The notes beneath the pieces are model-generated. The model worked only from the letters and a program-made list of their open reading frames with translations. It was not told where the DNA came from and ran no database searches. Source: Sinisalibacter aestuarii (lineage in GTDB: Bacteria > Pseudomonadota > Alphaproteobacteria > Rhodobacterales > Rhodobacteraceae). From it: a stretch of 64,000 nt of DNA. A program made the translations under genes and the position numbers. Each line of letters starts with the position of its first letter. Positions within the stretch are counted from its first letter, which is position 1. The DNA is taken from assembly GCF_027923545.1 (NCBI RefSeq), contig NZ_BROH01000001.1, positions 310,001-374,000 on the forward strand, given 5' to 3'. Positions 1 through 11,363 of the stretch are shown here, piece by piece.

Positions 1-393
1 GGACACGACGACAATGGCATCGACGGTCTTTTCAGCCCCGGTCTCAAACAGGAGCGGCACGTCGACAAGGGCAATATCCGTCTCTAACCCGGCCAGAAAC
101 GCTGCACGATCCTGAGCCACCAAAGGATGTACAATAGCCTCGATCCGGCTCAAAGCGGTGGCGTCACGCGCCATCCACGCCTTAAGCGCAGCGCGGTCCA
201 CCGCTCCGTTGACGATGGCCTCCGGGCAGACCGCCGCGAGCGGCGCAACGGCTGCACCACCTTGGGCATAGAGCCGGTGAACCGCCGCATCCGCATCCCA
301 GACCGGCACGCCTTCTTCGGCGAACATGTTCGCCGTTGTCGTCTTGCCCATGCCGATTGAGCCGGTCAGGCCGATGACGAAGGGGCGCGTCAC
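1..393 (-). CDS. coaE: Dephospho-CoA kinase (partial, C-terminus beyond left edge)
   Basis: Last step of coenzyme A synthesis: ATP-dependent phosphorylation of dephospho-CoA in the cytosol. The first 131 residues are visible. A P-loop GSIGMGKT lies at residues 11-18, WDAD at 32-35, HPLV at 89-92 and DVPLLFE at 111-117, all typical of CoaE. The start is a GTG at 393-391 that overlaps the aroE stop codon (GTGA), so translation is probably coupled to aroE. In related genomes coaE follows aroE and precedes dnaQ, which would lie off the window to the left. The reading frame is open to the window edge. Confidence 0.95.
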   Translation of the reverse strand, partial: MTRPFVIGLTGSIGMGKTTTANMFAEEGVPVWDADAAVHRLYAQGGAAVAPLAAVCPEAIVNGAVDRAALKAWMARDATALSRIEAIVHPLVAQDRAAFLAGLETDIALVDVPLLFETGAEKTVDAIVVVS

Positions 394-1235
394 GAAGAAT
401 ATGCCCCGGTCGCCACGGCGCGCGCGGTTTGATCGACCTCCGGCCGGCGCCCATACCAACGCTCAAAGGCGGGCGCGGCCTGATAAAGCACCATGCCGAT
501 CCCGTCGACCGGATAGCAGCCCATCTGCATCGCAACGCGCATCAGGCGCGTGATTTCCGGCGCAATGGCCAGATCGCTCACCACTGCGCCGCGCGTCAGC
601 CCGTCCAGCGGCACACGGAAATCCTGCTGCCCGGGCGAGCCGAGCGGGGTGGCGTTCACGATGGTCATCGCGCCTTCCACGATATTGCCGCCCTTCACCC
701 AATCGGTGACCACGATCCGCGTGCCGAACTCGGCGCGCAGCGCCTCGGCGCGGGGGCGGGTGCGGTTGGCGATCCGGATCTCCTCGACGCCCACTTCAAG
801 CAGCGCCGCCACAACCTCGCGCGCGGCCCGGCCCGCTCCGAACACCGCCGCCGGGCCGGATTTCGGGTTCCATCCCTGCGCCCCCTGGCGGATGTTTTCG
901 ATAAAACCGTACCCATCGGTGTTATCGGCGTGAATCTTGCCGTCCTTGCGGAAGATGATGGTATTCGCGCCCGACATCAGCGCCGCCCGGTCGGTAATGA
1001 TATCGGCATGGTCGAGTACGAGGCGCTGGAACGGACGGGTGATGTTGAGCCCGACGAAGCCCGCGCGGGGCAGCACGCGGATGACCTCACCCAGATCGTC
1101 GGCACTGATTGTCAGCGGAACATATCGGCCGGGCAGCCCGCTGGCGGACAGCCAATGATCGTAGATGGCGGTAACGGCGCTCTGGTGATCGGCGGACTGA
1201 ACGACGCCGGCAAGGGGGATCGGTGTGCTTGTCAT
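390..1235 (-). CDS. aroE: Shikimate dehydrogenase-like protein lacking the catalytic lysine
   Basis: By position (maf-aroE-coaE) and by its middle and C-terminal parts this is the AroE ortholog, 281 residues, a normal length. NTDGYGF (105-111, with the conserved Asp107) and a Rossmann motif GAGRAAR (133-139) are present. The substrate half is unusual. The family motif N-V-T-x-P-x-K reads NITRPFQ (64-70), so Gln70 stands where the catalytic lysine belongs. The N-terminal S-x-S shikimate-binding segment is replaced by [11 protein letters not shown] (11-21). NADPH may still bind, but normal dehydrogenase activity is doubtful. It could be a pseudoenzyme or act on another substrate. The ATG overlaps the maf stop by ATGA. 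Confidence 0.85.
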   Translation of the reverse strand: MTSTPIPLAGVVQSADHQSAVTAIYDHWLSASGLPGRYVPLTISADDLGEVIRVLPRAGFVGLNITRPFQRLVLDHADIITDRAALMSGANTIIFRKDGKIHADNTDGYGFIENIRQGAQGWNPKSGPAAVFGAGRAAREVVAALLEVGVEEIRIANRTRPRAEALRAEFGTRIVVTDWVKGGNIVEGAMTIVNATPLGSPGQQDFRVPLDGLTRGAVVSDLAIAPEITRLMRVAMQMGCYPVDGIGMVLYQAAPAFERWYGRRPEVDQTARAVATGAYSS

Positions 1236-1831
1236 ATTCGAACGTGACCTTTCACGATCAGGTATGACAGGAGCTCGGTCAGCGGCAAACCCAGAACATG
1301 GAAGTAATCGCCGTCGATGAGCGAGAACAGGCGCACGCCTTCTTCTTCCAGCTTATATGCGCCGACGGCGTGACGAATACTGTCCCAGTTGCGGGCGACG
1401 TAATCGTCAATGTACCCGGCAGACAGATCGCGCATCGTCAGACGCACCACACCGACATGCCGCCAGACCGGCTCGCCGTGTTCATAGATCACCGCAGCCG
1501 AGAGCAACCGATGGGTCTGGCCGGAGAGAGCGGCAAGCTGATCGCGTGCCTCACCTTCCGATTGCGGTTTTGACAGGATATCGCCGGCCAGCTCCGCCAC
1601 CTGATCGCAGCCCAGAACAATAGCCTCCGGGTTTGCGTTGGAAACGCGGCGGGCCTTGTATTCGGCAAGGGCATCGGCAACGTCGCGCGGCGTTGCCTCC
1701 TCGGCTTCGAGCGAAACGCGGATCGCGTCTTCGTCGATCCGCGCCGGGATCACCTCGATCTCCAGCCCCGCGTTGCGCAGCAGCGCCGCGCGGATCTGAG
1801 AGCCTGATGCGAGGATGAAGCGTTTGGACAT
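1232..1831 (-). CDS. maf: Maf family nucleotide pyrophosphatase
   Basis: Maf proteins hydrolyse non-canonical or modified nucleoside triphosphates. The chosen ATG (1831) gives 199 residues beginning MSKRFILASGS, the usual Maf N-terminus; the frame extends 30 codons upstream but that extension looks non-coding. The active-site segment reads CDQVAELAGDILSKP. A DQV sequence is the pattern of the YceF subgroup (7-methyl-GTP pyrophosphatase) rather than the DTVV of the YhdE (dTTP/UTP) subgroup, so YceF-like specificity is inferred. First gene of the coupled leftward maf-aroE-coaE group; its promoter must lie in the putative origin region. Confidence 0.93.
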   Translation of the reverse strand: MSKRFILASGSQIRAALLRNAGLEIEVIPARIDEDAIRVSLEAEEATPRDVADALAEYKARRVSNANPEAIVLGCDQVAELAGDILSKPQSEGEARDQLAALSGQTHRLLSAAVIYEHGEPVWRHVGVVRLTMRDLSAGYIDDYVARNWDSIRHAVGAYKLEEEGVRLFSLIDGDYFHVLGLPLTELLSYLIVKGHVRI

Positions 1832-1948
1832 GTGAACAGACCTGTGGATTTTTCCGGTGTGTTCCGCGGGATCGCCTGGGCGCTGTTTCGGCCTCGCGGG
1901 CAGTGGTGGAACATCCGGCATGATACCGGGCTGGCCGTAAGAGAAAAG

Positions 1949-1960
1949 TCCACATGTGGA
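1949..1960. repeat. 12-bp palindrome of DnaA-box cores
   Basis: TCCACATGTGGA is a perfect palindrome formed by two inverted TCCACA half boxes. It lies in the AT-poor half of the putative origin, about 60 bases before the AT-rich block. It could bind paired DnaA molecules or another dimeric regulator of maf or origin firing. Confidence 0.5.
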
Positions 1961-2088
1961 GTTTCAGGCGACGGTTTCAGACGCCACGTGGAGCATCTTG
2001 CTTTTCCAACAGGTTTTCCCTTCTATAAAATTAGATAACCACCTGATAAATATTGATAAATTATATGATTCCCCAGCCTCTGCAGACC

Positions 2089-2097
2089 TTATCCACA
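2089..2097 (+). other. DnaA box TTATCCACA
   Basis: Exact match to the high-affinity DnaA box consensus, 19 bases to the right of the most AT-rich block (2021-2070). This spacing suits loading of DnaA next to the DNA unwinding element. Confidence 0.7.
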
Positions 2098-2237
2098 AGC
2101 TCGTCAGACTGAGGATATCCTGTGAACCATCCGGTAATCCCCGACACGCACAGGCCCTACAAATACATCATCTCTTTCTTTCTTCTTTTCTTTATTTAAG
2201 AAGGGTCCGTCCCCGCTGGGCAAGGAAAGGAAAGATC

Positions 2238-2702
2238 ATGTCAGGGTTCCTGGCCGACATATATTTTTGGACCAAGTCACTGCATGTGATCTCCGTTATC
2301 ACCTGGATGGCCGGGATCTTCTACCTGCCGCGGCTCTACGTGTATCACGTCGAAGGCTATGAAAAGCGCGGGGTGGAACGCGGCAGCGAGATGGATCTGC
2401 TGTTTCAAAGGCAGGAACGTCTGCTCCTGAAAGCGATCATGAATCCCTCGCTGATCGCAACATGGATTTTCGGCCTCGCGCTGGTCTTCACCCCGGGGAT
2501 CATCGACTGGTCGCTGATCTGGCCCTGGGCGAAGGGGCTCTCGGTTATCCTGATGACGTGGTTTCACATGTGGCTTGCGGTGCGGCGCAAGGATTTCGTA
2601 AACGGGACGAATACGCTGCCGGGCCGGCGCTACCGGATCATGAACGAGTTTCCAACGATCCTGATGCTGATCATCGTCTTCTCGGTCATCATGAAATTCT
2701 GA
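2238..2702 (+). CDS. hemJ: Protoporphyrinogen IX oxidase HemJ
   Basis: Oxidises protoporphyrinogen IX to protoporphyrin IX, the penultimate step of heme and bacteriochlorophyll synthesis, in the inner membrane. 154 residues, the family size, with about four membrane segments. The N-terminal helix holds the conserved SLHVISVITWMAGIFYLPRL stretch (14-33), with His16 and Arg32. The ATG at 2238 follows an AAGGAAAGGAAAG ribosome-binding region; the frame extends upstream through the origin region but without coding character. It is followed after 118 bases by rho, which has its own promoter. Confidence 0.93.
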   Translation: MSGFLADIYFWTKSLHVISVITWMAGIFYLPRLYVYHVEGYEKRGVERGSEMDLLFQRQERLLLKAIMNPSLIATWIFGLALVFTPGIIDWSLIWPWAKGLSVILMTWFHMWLAVRRKDFVNGTNTLPGRRYRIMNEFPTILMLIIVFSVIMKF

Positions 2703-2708
2703 GCGAGA

Positions 2709-2737
2709 TTGACTCCGCCCCCACGCGGCTCTATCTA
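2709..2737 (+). promoter_or_regulatory. Predicted sigma-70-type promoter of rho
   Basis: TTGACT (2709-2714), a 17-base spacer, then TATCTA (2732-2737). It lies just after hemJ and about 84 bases before the rho ATG. The leader between them contains a GC-rich inverted repeat (GGGCCGTCCGGCCC, about 2749-2762). Rho autoregulates through leader sequences in other bacteria; that is not shown here. Confidence 0.6.
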
Positions 2738-2820
2738 GCGCGGCAAGCGGGCCGTCCGGCCCAGGCTGTTTCCCACGACCAGACAGGACCGCGCCTCCGG
2801 CGCCGTCAACGGGTGCAATC

Positions 2821-4089
2821 ATGACCGACCGATTGAATCTTTCCGAACTCAAGGCACAAAGCCCCAAGGATCTGCTTGCGCTGGCCGAAGAGCTTGAGAT
2901 CGAAAACGCCTCGACGATGCGCAAGGGCGAGATGATGTTCTCGATCCTCAAGGAACGGGCGGAAGAGGGCTGGGAGATCGGCGGCGAAGGCGTGCTTGAA
3001 GTCCTGCAGGACGGGTTCGGCTTCCTGCGCTCGCCGGAAGCGAACTATCTGCCCGGCCCCGACGATATCTACATGTCGCCCGAGATGATCCGGAAGTACT
3101 CGCTGCGCACCGGCGACACGGTCGAAGGCGCGATTTCGGCGCCCGGCGAAAACGAGAACTATTTCGCGATCACCGCGGTCGAAAAGATCAATTTCACCGA
3201 TCCCGAGACGGCACGCCATAAGGTAGCCTTCGACAACCTGACGCCGCTTCATCCCGATGAACGGCTGAAGATGGAAACCGACGATCCGGCGACGAAAGAC
3301 CGTTCGGCCCGGATCATCGACCTGGTGGCACCGATCGGCAAAGGCCAGCGTTCGCTGATCGTGGCGCCGCCGCGGACGGGTAAGACGGTGCTTTTGCAAA
3401 ACATCGCCCATTCGATCTCGGTTAACCATCCGGAATGCTACCTGATCGTTCTGCTGATCGACGAGCGGCCCGAAGAGGTGACCGATATGAAGCGGTCGGT
3501 GAAAGGCGAAGTTGTCGCCTCGACCTTCGATGAACCCGCCACCCGGCACGTGGCCGTGGCCGAAATGGTGATCGAAAAGGCCAAGCGGCTCGTTGAGCAC
3601 AAGCGCGACGTGGTGATCCTGCTCGATTCCATCACCCGTCTTGGCCGCGCCTTCAACACCGTTGTGCCGTCCTCCGGCAAGGTGCTGACCGGCGGTGTCG
3701 ACGCCAACGCGCTGCAACGGCCGAAGCGGTTCTTCGGTGCCGCCCGGAACATCGAAGAGGGCGGCTCGCTGACCATCATCGCCACCGCGCTGATCGACAC
3801 CGGCAGCCGGATGGACGAGGTGATCTTCGAAGAATTCAAGGGCACCGGGAACTCGGAAATCGTGCTTGACCGGAAAGTTTCCGACAAGCGGATCTTCCCG
3901 GCGATGGATATCCTCAAATCCGGCACAAGGAAGGAAGAGCTTCTTGTCGATCCGAAGGATCTGCAAAAAACCTATGTGCTGCGCCGGATCCTGAACCCGA
4001 TGGGCACCACCGATGCGATCGAGTTCCTGATTTCCAAGCTCAAGCAGACCAAGAACAACACCGAGTTCTTCGACTCGATGAACGCATAA
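2821..4089 (+). CDS. rho: Transcription termination factor Rho
   Basis: Hexameric RNA-dependent ATPase that terminates transcription at C-rich RNA sites. 422 residues, full length. Domains in order: N-terminal Rho_N helices with the [20 protein letters not shown] segment (5-24), the RNA-binding cold-shock-like domain ([20 protein letters not shown]), and the ATPase core. Walker A is PPRTGKT (183-189) and the Walker B strand VVILLD ends at Asp269. The Q-loop and R-loop segments ([23 protein letters not shown]) are intact. An ATG start; its predicted promoter is upstream. mnmE follows after 28 bases. Confidence 0.98.
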   Translation: MTDRLNLSELKAQSPKDLLALAEELEIENASTMRKGEMMFSILKERAEEGWEIGGEGVLEVLQDGFGFLRSPEANYLPGPDDIYMSPEMIRKYSLRTGDTVEGAISAPGENENYFAITAVEKINFTDPETARHKVAFDNLTPLHPDERLKMETDDPATKDRSARIIDLVAPIGKGQRSLIVAPPRTGKTVLLQNIAHSISVNHPECYLIVLLIDERPEEVTDMKRSVKGEVVASTFDEPATRHVAVAEMVIEKAKRLVEHKRDVVILLDSITRLGRAFNTVVPSSGKVLTGGVDANALQRPKRFFGAARNIEEGGSLTIIATALIDTGSRMDEVIFEEFKGTGNSEIVLDRKVSDKRIFPAMDILKSGTRKEELLVDPKDLQKTYVLRRILNPMGTTDAIEFLISKLKQTKNNTEFFDSMNA

Positions 4090-4117
4090 AATACCTAACC
4101 AAATCAAAGGTTTGGAT

Positions 4118-5398
4118 ATGGACACGGTTTTCGCGCTGGCATCCGCCCGTGGTCGTGCGGGCGTGGCCGTTATCCGGGTATCCGGGCCGCTGGCTCTGGA
4201 TGCCGGTATTGCCCTGTGCGGGTCTCTGCCCGGGTCGCGCGGGCTTCGAACGCTGGTAGATGCATCTGGCGAAGTGCTTGATGAAGCGCTGGTGCTTGTG
4301 TTCGGCGAAGGCCACAGTTTCACGGGCGAGGCGGTGGTTGAATTCCAGGTGCATGGCTCAACGGCCGTTACCGATGCGCTTCTGCGGCGACTTGGCGAGA
4401 TTGCCGGGCTCCGGCTCGCGGAACCGGGAGAATTCACCCGCCGGGCGCTGGAGAATGGACGGCTCGATCTCGCCCAGGTCGAGGGCCTTGCCGATCTGAT
4501 CGACGCCGAGACCGAAGCACAACGTATGCAGGCGCAGCGCGTGCTCTCCGGCGCGCTGGGCAAAAAGGCCGATGAATGGCGGCGCGATCTGATCCGGGCC
4601 GCCGCGCTGCTGGAAGCGACGATTGATTTTGCCGATGAAGAGGTGCCGGTGGATGTATCGCCGGAAGTGACGGCGCTGATCGACCGGGTGCAGCAAAGCC
4701 TGGCCACAGAGCGCGATGGCGTCGGTATCGCCGAGCGCATCCGTGACGGGTTCGAAGTGGCCATTGTCGGACCTCCGAATGCGGGCAAATCCACCTTGCT
4801 CAACGCGCTTGCCGGGCGTGAAGCCGCGATCACCTCTGAGATGGCGGGCACCACGCGCGATGTGATCGAGGTGCGGATGGACCTTGGCGGGCTGCCGGTA
4901 ACCGTGCTCGATACGGCCGGGCTGCGTGCGACGGATGACCTTGTCGAAGGCATCGGCATCAAGCGCGCGGTTGAGCGGGCCGGGGCCGCCGATCTGCGGG
5001 TGTTTCTGCTCAGCGATGGCGAAGCACCCTATGGGATGGAACCGGGGCCGGACGATATCGTGGTGCAGGGCAAGGCCGATCTTGGCCGGCAAGGGTTCGC
5101 GGTATCGGGCAGAACCGGCGCGGGCCTCGATGAGCTGGTATCGCGCATTCAAAAAGTGCTGTCGGCGCGTGCCGCCCATGCGGGAACGGCGATCCGTGAG
5201 CGGCATCGTCTGGCGATTATCCGCGCGAGCGAGGCTTTGGAAAATGCCCGAATCGAGGTATCGGGTGGGCCGGATCGGGCTGAGTTGGCAGCGGAAGAGC
5301 TAAGGTCGGCGGTTCGGGCGCTTGATTCTCTGGTCGGGCGTGTCGATGTTGAGAACATCCTGGACGAGATTTTCGCCAGTTTCTGCCTTGGAAAATAG
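4118..5398 (+). CDS. mnmE: tRNA modification GTPase MnmE
   Basis: With MnmG it installs the 5-(carboxymethyl)aminomethyl group on wobble U34 of certain tRNAs. 426 residues from the ATG at 4118, which has AAAGG seven bases upstream; an in-frame TTG six bases earlier is less likely. Order: N-terminal tetrahydrofolate-binding domain ([20 protein letters not shown]), helical domain, inserted G domain with GPPNAGKST (218-226), TTRD and DTAG, and the C-terminal CLGK holding the conserved Cys. The G4 motif, normally NKxD, reads GKAD, so the guanine-contacting Asn is absent; this may be normal in the lineage. mnmG follows 14 bases later. Confidence 0.97.
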   Translation: MDTVFALASARGRAGVAVIRVSGPLALDAGIALCGSLPGSRGLRTLVDASGEVLDEALVLVFGEGHSFTGEAVVEFQVHGSTAVTDALLRRLGEIAGLRLAEPGEFTRRALENGRLDLAQVEGLADLIDAETEAQRMQAQRVLSGALGKKADEWRRDLIRAAALLEATIDFADEEVPVDVSPEVTALIDRVQQSLATERDGVGIAERIRDGFEVAIVGPPNAGKSTLLNALAGREAAITSEMAGTTRDVIEVRMDLGGLPVTVLDTAGLRATDDLVEGIGIKRAVERAGAADLRVFLLSDGEAPYGMEPGPDDIVVQGKADLGRQGFAVSGRTGAGLDELVSRIQKVLSARAAHAGTAIRERHRLAIIRASEALENARIEVSGGPDRAELAAEELRSAVRALDSLVGRVDVENILDEIFASFCLGK

Positions 5399-5412
5399 GC
5401 GCTGAGAGGAGC

Positions 5413-7286
<1,874 letters not shown>

Positions 7287-7290
<4 letters not shown>

Positions 7291-7910
7291 GCGGGCGGGC
7301 TGCCTTCGAGGCGGCGCTGAGTGTTTCACGTGAAACAACGGATCGGCTCGAGATCTATGCGGCGCTTCTGGAAAAGTGGAATCCCGCGATCAATCTCGTG
7401 GCGAAATCCACGATTTCCGCGCTGTGGACCCGTCATTTCCTTGATTCCGCGCAGGTTTTTGAGCTTGGCGCACCGGGTGCACGTCTCTGGGCCGATATTG
7501 GAACAGGGGGCGGGTTCCCCGGCTTGATCGTTGCAATTCTGGCGCAGGAGTTGCGGCCCGGACTGAAGGTTATCTGTATCGAAAGCGACCAGCGCAAAGC
7601 GACGTTTCTGCGCACGGTGGTACGCGAAACCGGAATTTCGGCAGAGGTGATCGCGAAGCGAATCGAAGAAGTGGAGCCGCTGGGTGCCGATGTGATCTCG
7701 GCCCGGGCGCTGGCGCCGCTGCCCGATCTTTTGCGTTTTGCCGGGCGTCATTTGCGGGATGGCGGCGAGGCGATTTTTCTCAAAGGGGCAGGGTATCGTG
7801 GCGAAGTTTCCGAATCCCTTGAAACCTGGTCCTTCCGAATGGATACATACCCGAGCAAGACCGATCCCGACGCAACCATCCTGACAATCGGAGACATCCA
7901 CCGTGTCTGA
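7287..7910 (+). CDS. rsmG: 16S rRNA (guanine-N7)-methyltransferase RsmG
   Basis: Methylates G527 of 16S rRNA using S-adenosylmethionine. 207 residues; the SAM-binding motif reads [16 protein letters not shown], and the RsmG segment [21 protein letters not shown] precedes it. The ATG overlaps the mnmG stop (ATGA). Codons 12-17 contain the second parS palindrome. The 3' end overlaps parA by 8 bases, so mnmG-rsmG-parA are translationally linked. Confidence 0.96.
7322..7337. promoter_or_regulatory. parS: parS centromere site 2
   Basis: Second perfect TGTTTCACGTGAAACA copy, inside rsmG about 35 bases after its ATG. It is read in a different frame from site 1, giving VSRET instead of MFHVKH, so protein conservation alone does not explain the identity. 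It is 566 bases upstream of parA. Confidence 0.95.
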
Positions 7911-8697
7911 CCCCGCCCGGCCGAATGGCCCAAAGATCATCGCGATCACCAACCAGAAGGGGGGCGTCGGCAAGACGACGACAACGATCAACCTTGGCGC
8001 GGCGATGGCTGCGGAGGGGCTGAACGTTTTGCTCGTCGATCTCGATCCGCAGGGCAATGCCTCTACCGGGCTTGGCATCGAGGCAAAGGCGCGGGAACGC
8101 AGCACCTATGACTTGTTGCTGGATGAGATGCCGCTACATGATGTAGTACAAGAAACCGATATCGACGGGCTCTGGATCGCGCCAGCGACGACCGATCTTT
8201 CCTCGGCGGATATCGAGCTGGTCTCCAACGAGAAGCGTATTCATCTGCTGCACGACGCCTTGCGCGCACCCGATGTGGCCGATCTGGGGCTGGATTTCAT
8301 CCTGATCGACTGCCCGCCCTCGCTGAACCTTCTGACGGTCAACGCGATGGTGGCCGCGCATTCGGTGCTGGTGCCGCTGCAAAGCGAGTTTTTTGCGCTG
8401 GAGGGGCTGTCGCAGCTCATGCTGACGATCCGCGAGGTGCGGCAGACGGCGAATGCGGATTTGCGGATCGAGGGTGTGGCGCTGACGATGTATGACAGTC
8501 GCAACAACCTTTCAAAGCAGGTCGAGGCGGATGCCCGCGACAACCTTGGCGACATTGTTTTCAAGACGGTGATTCCGCGCAACGTGCGCGTGAGCGAGGC
8601 GCCGTCTTTCGCAATGCCGGTTTTGAACTATGATCCGCTTTCCAAGGGCAGCATCGCCTATACGGCGCTGGCCCAGGAAGTGATCGCGCGCAGGTGA
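7903..8697 (+). CDS. parA: Chromosome partitioning ATPase ParA
   Basis: Walker-type ATPase that moves ParB-parS complexes to segregate replicated origins. 264 residues. The deviant Walker A KGGVGKTT lies at 19-26 with the signature lysine, followed by [11 protein letters not shown] and the Walker B-like [18 protein letters not shown]. The start is a GTG at 7903 inside the last codons of rsmG; no better ATG exists before the P-loop. parB follows after 10 bases. Being chromosomal and adjacent to mnmG-rsmG, it is the Soj-type system rather than a plasmid one. Confidence 0.97.
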   Translation: MSDPARPNGPKIIAITNQKGGVGKTTTTINLGAAMAAEGLNVLLVDLDPQGNASTGLGIEAKARERSTYDLLLDEMPLHDVVQETDIDGLWIAPATTDLSSADIELVSNEKRIHLLHDALRAPDVADLGLDFILIDCPPSLNLLTVNAMVAAHSVLVPLQSEFFALEGLSQLMLTIREVRQTANADLRIEGVALTMYDSRNNLSKQVEADARDNLGDIVFKTVIPRNVRVSEAPSFAMPVLNYDPLSKGSIAYTALAQEVIARR

Positions 8698-8707
8698 GGA
8701 GAGGCAG

Positions 8708-9601
8708 ATGAGCAAGAAACCGACACGCGGGCTTGGCCGGGGGCTTTCGGCCCTGATGGCAGATGTGGCCGAAACCTCGCATGAAGAACCTACTGGCGAG
8801 GCCAGCGCACCGGCGCGGCGGGCGGACCAGATGATCGCCATTGAGCAGATCGTGCCGAATCCCGATCAGCCGCGGCGGCAGTTCACGCAAGATCAGCTTG
8901 AGGATCTCGCGGCCTCGATCCGTGAAAAGGGCGTGATCCAGCCGCTCATCCTGCGCCGCACGGGTCGCGACGGGGTGTATGAGATCGTCGCGGGCGAACG
9001 GCGCTGGCGGGCGGCGCAGATGGCGCAGCTTCATGCGGTCCCCGCCCTGATCCGCGATTATACCGACACCGAAGCGCTGGAAATCGCGATTATCGAAAAC
9101 ATCCAGCGGGCCGACCTGAATGCCGTGGAAGAAGCTGCCGGGTATCGCGAGCTGATGGACCGGTTTGGTCATACCCAGGAAAAGCTGGCCGAAGCGCTGG
9201 GAAAAAGCCGGCCGCATATCGCCAACATGCTGCGGCTTCTGAACTTGCCGGAGGATGTGCTTGACCTTCTGCGCAAGGGCGCGCTGTCGGCCGGGCATGC
9301 CCGGGCGCTGATCACGGCGGAAGACCCGTCGGCGCTGGCGGCGCAGGTTGTGGCCAGAGGGCTCTCGGTACGCGAGGTCGAGCGGCTGGCAAAAGCGCCG
9401 AAAAAGGCCGAGAAGCCCACACCGCAGCCGAAAACGCGGGAGAAGGATGCCGATACCGTCGCTCTGGAGCACGATCTTTCCGCCGCGCTGGGCATGAAAG
9501 TGTCGATCGACCACAGGCCGGGGCAGGAGGCGGGGAGTATGACGATCCGCTATGCCACGCTGGATGGGCTCGACGATCTGTGCCGCAAGCTTGGCGGCTG
9601 A
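8708..9601 (+). CDS. parB: Chromosome partitioning protein ParB
   Basis: Binds parS and spreads as a CTP-dependent sliding clamp; partner of ParA. 297 residues. The N-terminus KKPTRGLGRGLSALM is the ParA-stimulating tail typical of chromosomal ParB. The CTP-binding motif GERRWRAAQ is at 96-104, followed by the HTH region (HTQEKLAEALGKSRPHIANM) and a C-terminal dimerisation domain. A strong GAGGAGAGGCAG ribosome-binding region precedes the ATG. Its stop abuts the hemW stop with no base between them. Confidence 0.97.
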   Translation: MSKKPTRGLGRGLSALMADVAETSHEEPTGEASAPARRADQMIAIEQIVPNPDQPRRQFTQDQLEDLAASIREKGVIQPLILRRTGRDGVYEIVAGERRWRAAQMAQLHAVPALIRDYTDTEALEIAIIENIQRADLNAVEEAAGYRELMDRFGHTQEKLAEALGKSRPHIANMLRLLNLPEDVLDLLRKGALSAGHARALITAEDPSALAAQVVARGLSVREVERLAKAPKKAEKPTPQPKTREKDADTVALEHDLSAALGMKVSIDHRPGQEAGSMTIRYATLDGLDDLCRKLGG

Positions 9602-10783
9602 TCACTCCGGCAGCAATGCCGCGATGATCTGGTTCAGAACCGCGCGGCCCTCATGAGTCGCACGCAGCATATGACCGTCTTTCAGAAGTAGCCCGATTTC
9701 ACACAACTCATTGATTTTGCTTTGTTTTATCTCCTCTCCGAGAGCGGTGATCCGCGCAAGATCGGTGCCCTCCAGGGTGCGAAGGCTCATCATCAGATAC
9801 TCACCGGCATGATCCTTGCGGGAGAGGGCATCGCGCAGGGTCTCGCCGGTGCCGTTCTGCGCCACGAGATCGAGCCAGCGGGCCGGCGACAGTTCGGTTT
9901 CCGTCGCGTAGCGCGTGCCGTTGTGGGTGATCCGCCCATGTGCGCCGGGGCCGATCCCCAGATAGTCACCGCCGCGCCAATAAATCAGGTTGTGCCGCGA
10001 TTCCTGGCCGGGTTTGGCATGATTAGAGACTTCATAGGCGGGCAACCCGGCAGCCTCGCACAGCTCCTGCGTGGCGAAATACATATCGGCCGCGATATCC
10101 TCGTCGGGCAGGCCGGGCAGCTTGCCGCGCCGGAACCGGTCGCCAAAGGCGGTGCCGTCTTCGATGGTCAATTGGTAGAGCGAGAGGTGATCTGGGCCGA
10201 AGGCCAGGGCGCGGGCGAGTTCGGCCTGCCAATCCGCGAGCGACTGATGCTGGCGGGCATAGATCAGATCGAAATTCACCCGTTCGAAGGTGGATTTCGC
10301 CACGTCCAGCGCGCGCAGTGCCTGTTCCACGTCATGCAGCCGCCCCAGCGCCCGCAGATCGGCATCGTTGAGCGCCTGCACGCCAAGCGAGACGCGATTC
10401 ACCCCCGCCGCGCGATATCCGGCAAAGCGCTCGGCCTCGACGGACGAGGGGTTCGCCTCCAGCGTGATTTCCAGATCATTGGCCAGCCGCCAGTGATCCG
10501 GCAGTCTTTCAAGGATCGCGCCGACAAGGCCGGGCGGCATGAGCGATGGGGTGCCGCCGCCGAAATAGACGGAATTGAGTACGCGGCCCGCGGTTTCCGC
10601 GCCGGTCCGGTCCAGTTCGGCGAGATAGGCGGTTTGCCAGCGGTCGAAGTCGATCTGCGAGGTTACATGGCTGTTGAAATCGCAATAGGGGCATTTGGCG
10701 GCACAGAAGGGCCAATGGATGTAGAGGCCAAAGCCGCCGTGCCGCCAATCGTCAGCCAAAGCAGCCCTCGACGAATTTGGCAA
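9602..10783 (-). CDS. hemW: Radical SAM heme chaperone HemW
   Basis: Member of the HemN-like radical SAM family; HemW binds heme and delivers it to respiratory enzymes rather than oxidising coproporphyrinogen. 393 residues. The Fe-S motif is Cys27-x3-Cys31-x2-Cys34 in [16 protein letters not shown]. HemN-type enzymes have an additional Cys in CxxxCxxCxC; here the residue two after Cys34 is Phe, which fits HemW. The ATG at 10783 overlaps rdgB by 32 bases; a TTG at 10759, overlapping the rdgB stop (TTGGCTGA), is an alternative that would remove 8 residues. Convergent with parB. Confidence 0.92.
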   Translation of the reverse strand: MPNSSRAALADDWRHGGFGLYIHWPFCAAKCPYCDFNSHVTSQIDFDRWQTAYLAELDRTGAETAGRVLNSVYFGGGTPSLMPPGLVGAILERLPDHWRLANDLEITLEANPSSVEAERFAGYRAAGVNRVSLGVQALNDADLRALGRLHDVEQALRALDVAKSTFERVNFDLIYARQHQSLADWQAELARALAFGPDHLSLYQLTIEDGTAFGDRFRRGKLPGLPDEDIAADMYFATQELCEAAGLPAYEVSNHAKPGQESRHNLIYWRGGDYLGIGPGAHGRITHNGTRYATETELSPARWLDLVAQNGTGETLRDALSRKDHAGEYLMMSLRTLEGTDLARITALGEEIKQSKINELCEIGLLLKDGHMLRATHEGRAVLNQIIAALLPE

Positions 10784-11363
10784 AGGCCACAGCGCGGTGG
10801 CTCATCTCGTGTTTCTCCGCCGGGTCCATCTCGCCGAAGGTTTCCGTCTTTCCGTCGGGCAGGAAAACCGGGTCGAAGCCAAAGCCGTTTTCACCCCGCA
10901 TCGGCCAGACCACCCGGCCAAATACCCGGCCCTCGAAAATCTCGTCATGCCCGTCGGGCCAGGCGAGGCAGAGCGTGGCGTTGAACGAGGCGCGGCGCGG
11001 TTCGGGCGCGTGTTTTTCCTCAAGCAAGGTCCAGACCTTCGTCATCGCCATGACGAAATCGCGCCCGTTCGGCGTTTCGGCCCAGTCGGCGGTGTAGACG
11101 CCCGGCGCTCCGTCCAGCGCATCGACCATGATGCCGCTGTCATCAGACAGGGCGGGCAGGCCGGACTTTTGCGCCGCGTAATGCGCCTTGATCCGGGCAT
11201 TGCCGGCGAAGGTATCTTCGGTTTCTTCCGGTTCGTCGAAGCCGAGATCGCCCGCCGAGATGACCTCGACGCCGAAAGGCTCCAGCAGCGCACGGATCTC
11301 GCGCACCTTTCCGGCGTTATGCGTGGCAAGCACGAGCTTGTCGCCGGTGAACCTGCGGCTCAT
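10752..11363 (-). CDS. rdgB: XTP/dITP diphosphatase (RdgB/HAM1)
   Basis: Removes ITP, dITP and XTP from the nucleotide pool. 203 residues. The substrate motif [12 protein letters not shown] (12-23) and [21 protein letters not shown] are the family hallmarks, and the C-terminal segment [12 protein letters not shown] is intact. The ATG overlaps the rph stop by 4 bases (ATGA), so rph-rdgB-hemW form one leftward operon. Confidence 0.96.
   Translation of the reverse strand: MSRRFTGDKLVLATHNAGKVREIRALLEPFGVEVISAGDLGFDEPEETEDTFAGNARIKAHYAAQKSGLPALSDDSGIMVDALDGAPGVYTADWAETPNGRDFVMAMTKVWTLLEEKHAPEPRRASFNATLCLAWPDGHDEIFEGRVFGRVVWPMRGENGFGFDPVFLPDGKTETFGEMDPAEKHEMSHRAVAFAKFVEGCFG

Larger units (their letters stand above)
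1832..2237. other. oriC: Putative chromosomal replication origin (oriC)
   Basis: This 406-base gap between divergent maf and hemJ has no credible gene. It contains a perfect DnaA box TTATCCACA (2089-2097), a near box TGTGGATTT (1843-1851), and a 12-base palindrome TCCACATGTGGA (1949-1960) made of two head-to-head DnaA-box cores. Positions 2021-2070 have only 9 G/C in 50 bases, with GATAA repeated at 2034, 2045 and 2055, about one helical turn apart. A GATTC (a GANTC, CcrM-type site) is at 2067-2071. A pyrimidine tract follows at about 2169-2197. Alphaproteobacterial origins commonly lie beside maf-aroE-coaE and heme genes, and parAB with parS are within 8 kb. No strand-asymmetry calculation was possible. 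Confidence 0.65.

Noticed and set aside
2806-4962. Long minus-strand frame opposite rho and mnmE
   Set aside because: Shadow of high GC codon use; composition is Ser/Arg-rich and the plus strand holds clear rho and mnmE.
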